Below, piece by piece: positions 9,101 to 15,354 of a stretch of DNA of 28,367 nt. Under the pieces are notes generated by a model. The model made no database searches. It was not told the DNA's origin and saw only the letters and a program-made list of their open reading frames with translations. Position 1 is the first letter of the stretch. Each line of letters starts with the position of its first letter. A program made the position numbers and the translations under genes. Source of the stretch: Chrysochromulina parva (taxonomy: Eukaryota > Haptophyta > Prymnesiales > Chrysochromulinaceae); contig PJAB01000379.1 in the NCBI GenBank assembly GCA_002887195.1, positions 1 through 28,367 of the forward strand, given 5' to 3'.

Positions 9101-10987
9101 GTCAAGCAATTCGGGATGAAGGTGCATGTGCTCGAGAACAACGAAGGCCTCCTGCTGCGCGACTACGCGACGAATGCGCCCTTTTACGACCGCTTTGGCA
9201 TCAAGTCGGGCAAGGATCTCTCGGACCCCGACACGCAGGTACTGCCTCTAACTGCCTCTAATTGCCTCTAATTGCCTCTGATTGCCTCTAATTGCCTCTA
9301 ATTGCCTCTGATTGCCTCTGATTGCCTCTGATTGCCTTTAATTGCCTCTAATTGCCTCTAATTGCCTCTGATTGCCTCTGATTGCCTCTAATTGCCTCTA
9401 ATTGCCTCTGATTGCCTCTGATTGCCTCTAAGGATCTCTCGGACCCCGACACGCAGATCTGCTACTGCCTCAAGGCGCCCATCAACAAGCAATTCTTGCG
9501 CAACATGATGGAGGGCAAGCTCGTGCTGGACCGCACGGTGCTCATCGTGGATGAGGTCGACGATCTGATCGTCAATGAGCGTCCGAATGCCCACTACGTG
9601 AAGCCCGATAGGGAATACACTCCGAGCATGATCAAATGCCTCGCGGCGCTCAAAGCGGGCAAAGGGATGCCTGCAGGCGTGGACGAGAGCCTCTGGCATC
9701 GTGCGGTCCAGGACATGGAGACAGCCCACACCAAGCAAGAGGGCGTGCACTACCGCATTATCACCAATGAGAAGAACCAGGCCACGTGCGTCCAGTTGGA
9801 CGCCTCAGGCCAGGTGCCCAAGGTCACACTCACCTCCCCATGGCTCAAGGCCCTGAACTACGTCCGGTGCGGTATCGAACCATCCGCCGAGTCTCACTAT
9901 GCGTGCGTGTGCACTCCGTACGTCTTCAACCGGTACGCGGCCATCTTTGGGTTGACTGGCGCATGCATGTGCTCACCACGGCGCCTCTTCTCCCCACAGG
10001 TACGCTGCCATCTTTGGGTTGACTGGCTCAGTCGGGGGCAAGGCCGAGCTTGCCTACCTGACCAAGACGTACAACGCGGTCAAGTTCAATGTGCCCCGCT
10101 TCCTGGACACATGCACCAGTACGCCGCAGAAAGTGCTCACCAACCATGGGGTGGAGCTGCTCAAGAACGCCAAGGAGCAGACGGCGCGCGTCGTCGAGCT
10201 GTGCGCCCAGTACTTTCGTAAAGTGCCTGTGCTCGTCATCTGCTCCTCGGCCGAGGAGCTCAGCAGGATGCATTCGGCCATCTCAGACGCTCAGGGGGCT
10301 CTGGGAGAAGAGTTTGCGAACGAGGTGCAGCGCTTCTCGATGTTCGACGCGCGGGGCGTCTCGCTCCGCAATGAATGGCAGACGATCATTGACGACGCAA
10401 CCAAGCGGCTCGGCACCACCGATGACAATCGCTGCCGTATCACCGTGACCGATAAGTTCGGCGGCCGAGGGCACGACTTCCAGGTGGTCGACAAGCAGGC
10501 GAATGAGAATGGCGGCATGCTCGTGATTGCCACCTCCGTCCCGGATGAGCGTGAGTGGATCCAATGGAAAGGGCGCACGGCTCGCCAAGACCGCCCGGGC
10601 CAGTTTTACGTCATCCTCGCTCAAGATAGCAAGGTCTTCACCAACAATAAGGAGCTCTTGAACAAAGTGAAGAAGGCGAAGCATGAGAGCGGCGATCTCA
10701 AAGGGCAACCCGACCACGACGCGCGCATCGAGGTGCTGCTCGACGCGGCCGACGAAGGCATCGGCAGCAAGCTCAAGGAGTATGGGGGCGAGCAGGCCAC
10801 AGGCGAGAAGCTCAACGCCGTGAGTGAGGCGCACTTCAAGCGGGACCCTCGTTCGTTTGATGATCCCTGGCCCAATGGCTCCGAGAGCGACCGCGCTCTA
10901 CGAGGCTTCCTTATGTCGAACCACGACGCACCGCCCGATGTGATTGTGGAGCGGGCAAGGGAGCGGCTCGCCATCGACCTGCGCTGA
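3147..10987 (+). CDS. Giant SecA-like ATPase with N-terminal helical repeats (seven exons, ~2,304 aa)
   Basis: Proposed exons: 3147-3800, 3983-4120, 4284-4622, 4737-5045, 5228-9238, 9457-9932, 10000-10987; all junctions are phase 0 except the last (phase 2). ATG 3147 has a good context (AAGATGG) and is the first in-frame ATG after a stop at 3024. Residues 1 to about 540 are alanine-rich helical repeats (units like EAAIAEAEAAGVDASVLARG). Two related modules start at about 926 and 1348 (NERIVLALASLFV and NERVVMCLATLFV). The C-terminus matches SecA's motor: Walker A ATGEGKS (1755-1761), DEVD box (1849-1852), YAAIFGLTG (1977-1985), motif GGRGHDF (2130-2136) and GRTARQDRPGQF (from 2167). The segment between DEVD and GLTG is short, and the scaffold and zinc C-terminus of bacterial SecA are absent. 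No transit peptide is seen, so a cytosolic role other than Sec export is inferred. The substrate is unknown. Confidence 0.82.
4623..4736 (+). other. Intron 3 of the SecA-like gene, optional by frame
   Basis: GTACGC donor and CGGCAG acceptor bound a 114-nt segment, a multiple of three with no in-frame stop. Retention would add 38 residues that do not resemble the flanking helical repeats. The donor matches two other introns in the same gene, so I treat it as an intron. Confidence 0.6.
5123..5217 (+). repeat. 25-bp minisatellite inside intron 4 of the SecA-like gene
   Basis: One 20-bp partial unit (5123-5142) is followed by three near-identical 25-bp units (5143-5167, 5168-5192, 5193-5217). 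Each carries CCTGACCCGA then CTCCCCTCGCCCATG. The array fills most of the intron at 5046-5227, immediately before the acceptor CTGTCAG. It is pyrimidine-rich on the sense strand. Confidence 0.85.
6449..6545 (+). repeat. 15-bp coding minisatellite encoding (G/A)GATP repeats
   Basis: Six 15-bp units read in frame as GGATP or AGATP, about residues 888-919 of the SecA-like protein, just before the first NERIV module. The G-rich runs (nine or more G) could form quadruplexes and make length variation likely. The repeat acts as a flexible linker. Confidence 0.85.
9212..9456 (+). repeat. 27-bp direct repeat of the exon 5 end flanking a decanucleotide array (intron 5)
   Basis: The last 27 bases of exon 5 (9212-9238) recur exactly at 9430-9456, where the second copy supplies the 3' splice site CAG. 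Between them, 9239-9430 holds about 19 units of the 10-mer ATTGCCTCT(A/G). The intron is 9239-9456 (218 nt, phase 0). The first bases of the array (TACTGCCTC, 9240-9248) also match the start of exon 6 (9463-9471). Confidence 0.9.
9933..10027 (+). repeat. 67-bp tandem duplication that forms intron 6
   Basis: A 28-base segment starting GTACGC at 9933-9960 recurs at 10000-10027 with one mismatch. The distance (67) equals the intron length (9933-9999). The first copy now provides the donor GTACGC. A 39-base spacer ending in TCTTCTCCCCACAG provides a pyrimidine tract and acceptor. Splicing restores the frame across the SecA GLTG motif (VFNR/YAAIFGLTG). Confidence 0.9.
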
Positions 10988-11582
10988 GCATGGCCATGGG
11001 CGAGTGAAAGTGCTGCGAGCGTGCTATGAGAGCGAAACACGGATGCGGAGGCCGATCGCCGCAGGCAGCGAATCAGCGAATCGCTGCGCCTGTGAGAATC
11101 ATTGATTCGTGCCACAGCGTAGGGCAGCTCGTGGGCGCCGTCGTGAGCACTGTCGTGAGCGTCACGGAGCTCGGGAGGGGTGTGGGGATGAGGTGGAGTG
11201 AAGCATGCCCATGCTAGCAGCTGCGGCACACCTCTGTTGTGTTTGCCTTTGGTCCGGTTTCCGCATTCCCGGACCGAGTCCTGTGTATGTGCTAACGTGT
11301 GTGCGCGCGGCTGGAACGCGATGGCCGGGAATGCGACATCATGGTCCGCAAGATCATGTAATCCATATAATGAGAATAGGGTAGCAATTCGATCGGATTG
11401 AAGTTGTTCACGGCTGCCGGACGTACGGACAAGCCGAACAGACTTCAACAGTTTCGATTGTTCTCCTCATCAAGGCAAAGCGCTCCTTTCTCGCGCCTTC
11501 ACTCTCCGCGCACTGTCCTCACTCACACACATCTCGGCTACGCCGTCGAGGTGGCCGTCGGCAGCGACAACACGAGCACATC
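10988..11582. other. Intergenic region, no gene seen
   Basis: This 595-bp stretch lies between the SecA-like stop and the WD40 start. Its reading frames are short, lack domain signals, and differ in composition from the flanking genes. It must hold the terminator of one gene and the promoter of the next. I could not identify either signal. Confidence 0.6.
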
Positions 11583-12863
11583 ATGGAGACGTGCGTCCCG
11601 ACATCTACGGCATCTGTCACGATTCGCAAGGAAACGCGCCTCGACGGCCACCGAGAACGCGTGTTCGATCTGAGCTGGTCGCCCACCGGTCCTTGTCGAC
11701 TTGCTTCCGTCGGGCAAACGTGCGGGATCGTGTGGAGCCTTGGCGTGGATGGCAGCGTGACATCAAGAACACGTCTGCCCGGCTCTGAGCTCATGCGCGT
11801 GTGCTGGCACCCAGATGGAGACAAGGTGCTGACCGGCAGCTCGGAAGGCAAGATCAGCATCTGTGACGCTGCAGACGGCTCCATGCTCTCGGCTCTGCAG
11901 GCTTCCACGGACCACGAGGTGTATGGGCTTGCGATGCTGTCGCGCGACGGCCTCCTCGCAGCCGGAGCCGGTGAACACGTGCAGCTGTGGGACCTGAATC
12001 GCGAGACCAAGTTCGCTCAGGCTGAGCTCGCAATGGACGCGGAGAATGGCGTCATCTTTGGCGGCCCCGATCGCAACCCAGAAAGGAAGGCGTTCCTCTT
12101 CAGCCTCGCCGCGCGTGGGCGTGCTCTCTGCGCGGCGCTCTCGGATGGCACCGTCCGGTTGCTAGACTCTCAGACGCTGCAGCACATTCAGACGCTCGAT
12201 GAGCACGCGCGGCGCGGCAGTGCGGTCTTCAGCGTCGCGATCTCGCCAACGGCCCCACAACTGGCCACGTCAGACGCCAAGGGCCACGTGTTGCTGTGGG
12301 ATCTGAGGCATGTGGGCAAGGGTCCGATGGCGGAGAGGACGCACCCCTCGGCAGTACACTCACTCGCCTTTGTGAGCGGCTTGTGTCCCGCGTCGTCCGC
12401 GGAGATGCTCGTCACTGGAGGCGCTGACCGGCGGCTCCGTGTGCTCGAGACGCGGACAGCTGCACTCGCATGTGAGGGCTCGGCCGCCGTGGCCAGTGCG
12501 CTGCTGTGCATGGCGCCGACGGTGGCCGCCGACGAGGCTGGCGCGCCCACGCCGCGCCTTGCCACCGGCGGCGGGAGTGGCGGTCTGGTGAGCGACGCTG
12601 GCGTGACCCTCTGGCGAGTGACAGGGCCAAAGACGAATGAGAGCGTGGCTGAGCCTAGCTCCTCGCCTGGGGTCGCGGTCTCGTTCTCGTCGCCGGGCGT
12701 CGCGAGCCAGACCCAGACCCAGCACGCTGGCGAGGACGAGTGTGAGGGCGCGGCGGGCGCGGGCAGTGGGCATAGCGAGACAGGGCGAATCGCAGAGAAG
12801 CGAAGGCGCCGCAACGTCGACGAGGCCGATGAGGAGATTGTTTGCGGGGTTTGCTCGAGCTAG
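11583..12863 (+). CDS. WD40-repeat protein, one seven-blade propeller with basic/acidic tail
   Basis: A single exon encodes 426 residues from ATG 11583 (context CATCATGG, A at -3). About seven WD-type blades are visible, with typical strands such as HRERVFDLSWSP, MRVCWHPDGDKVLTGSSEG, HVQLWDLN, DGTVRLLDS, DAKGHVLLWDLRH, LVTGGADRRLRVLET and GVTLWRV. The ~70-residue tail is Ser/Gly-rich and contains a nuclear-localisation-like cluster EKRRRRN, then an acidic patch and a terminal CGVCSS. WD40 propellers are scaffolds for complexes. The order and the basic tail are compatible with a nuclear role, for example in RNA processing, but no specific orthologue can be named. Blade 4 is poorly conserved. 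Confidence 0.88.
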   Translation: METCVPTSTASVTIRKETRLDGHRERVFDLSWSPTGPCRLASVGQTCGIVWSLGVDGSVTSRTRLPGSELMRVCWHPDGDKVLTGSSEGKISICDAADGSMLSALQASTDHEVYGLAMLSRDGLLAAGAGEHVQLWDLNRETKFAQAELAMDAENGVIFGGPDRNPERKAFLFSLAARGRALCAALSDGTVRLLDSQTLQHIQTLDEHARRGSAVFSVAISPTAPQLATSDAKGHVLLWDLRHVGKGPMAERTHPSAVHSLAFVSGLCPASSAEMLVTGGADRRLRVLETRTAALACEGSAAVASALLCMAPTVAADEAGAPTPRLATGGGSGGLVSDAGVTLWRVTGPKTNESVAEPSSSPGVAVSFSSPGVASQTQTQHAGEDECEGAAGAGSGHSETGRIAEKRRRRNVDEADEEIVCGVCSS

Positions 12864-13330
12864 CAGCGGCATAGAGGAGGGCGGGGTGGCAGTTGAGTGG
12901 CCTCTTTCTTCTGGGTAGAGCTGCGGCTCCGCCCTCGCGTTGTAGGGCGCGGGGGGGGGGTCGGGGTTGGAGTCAGAGATAGAACGGTCCATGGCCAAGC
13001 TGTACGCACCGCCGGTACGTGCACCGCGGGGCGGTCCCCGGTCGCACGTTGGGTGTGGCTGGTGCTGCGCTGTGTGCGGTGGATATGTGCGCGTTCCCGG
13101 CGTCCGTGGCGCGTATGTGGACTCTCGACTCGGCAGACGTGAGAGCGCCGTACTGAGCGCTATCCGGGTCCGTCTGATAGTGATTGCGGGGTTTGGATTA
13201 GGCAGACTTCAGACTGAATTCAACTGACCTGAACTATAGTACGGGAGAGTCTATTGCTTCACCCTGCTTCACCCTAAACCACTTCGTAACGCCGTCACGC
13301 GTCTTCACGCGTCAGTCCTGATGCGGAATG
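12864..13330. other. Convergent intergenic region, no gene seen
   Basis: This 467-bp stretch separates the 3' ends of the WD40 gene (plus) and the ankyrin gene (minus). It includes a run of ten G near 12951-12960 and a short CTTCACCCTG doublet near 13256-13274. I see no coding region or RNA gene. Confidence 0.55.
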
Positions 13331-14170
13331 CTACAGCTCTATTTCGCCATCGGGCAGCGCCATGCCCTGCCACAGCTCGTATTGTTGGAAGACTTTGAGG
13401 ACACCAAAAGCGCGCAGGCGCAACGCGAGCTGGCGGGCACTCTCGCCGCGACCATCCAGACCCGACGGGCGTGAGTGCGATGCGCCTGCTGCAACGAGTG
13501 CCATCGCGCCGGCCGCGAGGCCGTTTGTGGCACATCGCTGCAGCGCTGTGTATCCCCAAGTATCCAGAGCGTCGAGATCGGCACCGTGTCGAGCGTCGAT
13601 GAGCCGCTGCATCGACTGCTGCCCGACGCGGCTCATCGCGCACACGTGCAGCGGCGTGGCGCCTCCTGTGCTAATCTCGAAGGCCATCTCCGGAGCGGCT
13701 TCGAGCGCGGCTTCGACCTCGAGCGGCCCCTTTCGAATGGCCTGCGACAGTTCCGTATAGCCTCCGCCGGCGTAGACGGGGCCGGGTAGCGAGTTGTGCT
13801 CTTGGAACTGCTTGCCGATGATGATACCTCCACGAGCGTCGCGCTGCACGCGCCCGCCGTAGATGCCAGGCCCAACCGAGTCCGACTCGGCTTCAAGCCC
13901 TTCAAGACTCATCGAAGACCTGGCGCCGCGCCGGCAACGGCGCAGGCTTGTGACCTCGTCGCTGAACTCTATGGGCCGTTTTGCGATTCCTGGATCATCG
14001 TTAAGCGCTTCAATTGCAGCATGATCGCAAGCAAGATCCGCCTCTGTGAAGACAGCGAGCACTTTGGCGTGCGCGCCGTTGAGCTTCGGTACTAGGTGAT
14101 GCTTGAAGCATTGCGGTGTTGTACGTAACGCAGCAGCAGCGGCGGCAGCAGCCGCAAGAAGAACGCTCAT
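13331..14170 (-). CDS. Small ankyrin-repeat protein with hydrophobic Ala-rich N-terminus
   Basis: A single exon of 279 residues starts at ATG 14170. The N-terminus (MSVLLAAAAAAAAAL) is hydrophobic and could be a signal peptide or part of a plastid or mitochondrial targeting sequence. A stretch at about 95-130 (GPGIYGGRVQRDARGG, GPVYAGGGYTELSQA) is Gly-rich. Ankyrin-type repeats occupy about 130-250, with the best units GGATPLHVCAMSR and DTWGYTALQRCATNGLAAGA and the helix-turn LVAAGAS. The order and short length suggest an organellar or secreted adaptor. No catalytic motif is seen. The start lies about 150 bp downstream, on the minus strand, of a TTGC microsatellite. Confidence 0.8.
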   Translation of the reverse strand: MSVLLAAAAAAAAALRTTPQCFKHHLVPKLNGAHAKVLAVFTEADLACDHAAIEALNDDPGIAKRPIEFSDEVTSLRRCRRGARSSMSLEGLEAESDSVGPGIYGGRVQRDARGGIIIGKQFQEHNSLPGPVYAGGGYTELSQAIRKGPLEVEAALEAAPEMAFEISTGGATPLHVCAMSRVGQQSMQRLIDARHGADLDALDTWGYTALQRCATNGLAAGAMALVAAGASHSRPSGLDGRGESARQLALRLRAFGVLKVFQQYELWQGMALPDGEIEL

Positions 14171-14318
14171 CTGGCCTTCAACATCTTCACGGGCGGGCGG
14201 TGCTCAACACAGCGTATGTGTGAAGTGTAATGCGTCTGTACCGGTGTGATTTCTGACACACAGAACACACAGGGCGCTGTGTTGCTTCTTTAAGCAATGC
14301 AACGCCAACCCCAACCAA

Positions 14319-14340
14319 GCTTGCTTGCTTGCTTGCTTGC
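14319..14340. repeat. (TTGC)n microsatellite
   Basis: About five and a half TTGC units lie between the 3' end of the nitroreductase-like gene and the start of the ankyrin gene (14170, minus). A similar array lies upstream of the EF-hand gene near 22855. Confidence 0.9.
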
Positions 14341-14378
14341 CAACCCCCGAGACCCTAGAGCTCTCAGCGCGGTCACGG

Positions 14379-15227
14379 TCACTCGTGCCTGCTGAGGACC
14401 TCGGCGAGGGACAACCGCTTCTTCGGCGGCAGCGGAGGCACGCCTGCAGCCGCTCCAAACCAGATGGTACCCACCACGTACTCGTTACTCGGCAGCCCGG
14501 CCGCGTCGCCAAAGCGCGGATCGAAGTTAACTTTCCCTGTAGTCCACTTCGTGCCAAGCCCATCAGCATGCAATGACAGGCACAGATTCTGGATGGCGCA
14601 GCAGGTGGCGGCGTAGTCTTCACGTGCCTCGCCAGCAGGCTCGTCGAGGTGCCCGGCACGGCCGTCTGTACTCGTCGTAGACACACAAGTGACCACGAGC
14701 CACCCGGGAATTTCAAGCCATCTCTTCAACTTCTTCTCACCCTCACTGGCACCCTTCTCGAACGTCACTAGCTCGGCGTTGAGCTCGCAGACGCGCTGGA
14801 CAGTCTTCGGGCCCAGTAAGTGGAATCGCCACTGCAGGCCTCGCAGAGAAAGAGCACCGCAGTCTTCTCAGTGGTTGCGGTCGTGTGCGGACGCGCGAGC
14901 GAGTGCTTGCGATGAGCGCATGTACGCAGGGCAGCAGGGAGATCATGATGCACTGAGGTTGGGAGACTGGAGCGGGCGACGCACCGGCTCCGTTCGCTTG
15001 TGGTTGGGAGCATACGTAGCCGCCTCCACTGCTCGTAGCAAGGAAGACTCCCAATCAGCGGGAAGCTCAGGAGCAAAGTCATTGACAGTGCGCCTAGAGA
15101 GGAGGGCATCGTGGACAGCCACCGAGGCGTAGCCCAGCCCTGGGACCGTCGACCACACGAACCCGGACGGCGGCATTGCCACCATCGCCGCGTGGCAAGT
15201 CGCTATGAAGGCAAGCATGTGAAGCAT
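14379..15227 (-). CDS. Nitroreductase-family flavoprotein (two exons, ~231 aa)
   Basis: Exon 1 is 15227-14985 and exon 2 is 14831-14379, joined phase 0 across a 153-nt intron (donor GTGCGT, acceptor CCTGCAG). Splicing creates the continuous motif APNHKRTEP/WRFHLLGP, which matches the FMN-binding region of nitroreductases (N..PW.F type). Upstream is SRRTVNDF, the usual S-R-R-S/T-V..F start of the fold. Downstream come DYAATCCAIQNLCLSLHADGLGTKW, the conserved long helix, and VVGTIWFG near the end. The family uses FMN and NAD(P)H to reduce nitro, quinone or related substrates. The total length is normal. ATG 15227 is the first in-frame ATG, and the leader MLHMLAFIATCHAAMV could be a weak targeting peptide. 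The substrate cannot be told from sequence. Confidence 0.85.
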
Positions 15228-15354
15228 CGACAGCAGACCGAGGGCGTGCTTGGCGGGAGACAAATCCACTCCAGGCCCCCAGCTCCACGACGGCGGGCTT
15301 CCTCACCGGCCACCAACGCAAACCAGGTCGCACGAGGCGAAGTCCATTCACACG

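Noticed and set aside
9050..10987. Plastid protein-export SecA
   Set aside because: The motor motifs fit SecA, but the protein has a large unrelated N-terminus, a shortened preprotein region, no C-terminal scaffold and no visible transit peptide.
10621..11448. 275-codon minus-strand frame across the SecA-like 3' end
   Set aside because: It is antisense to the conserved C-terminal motor exon and has no recognisable domain.
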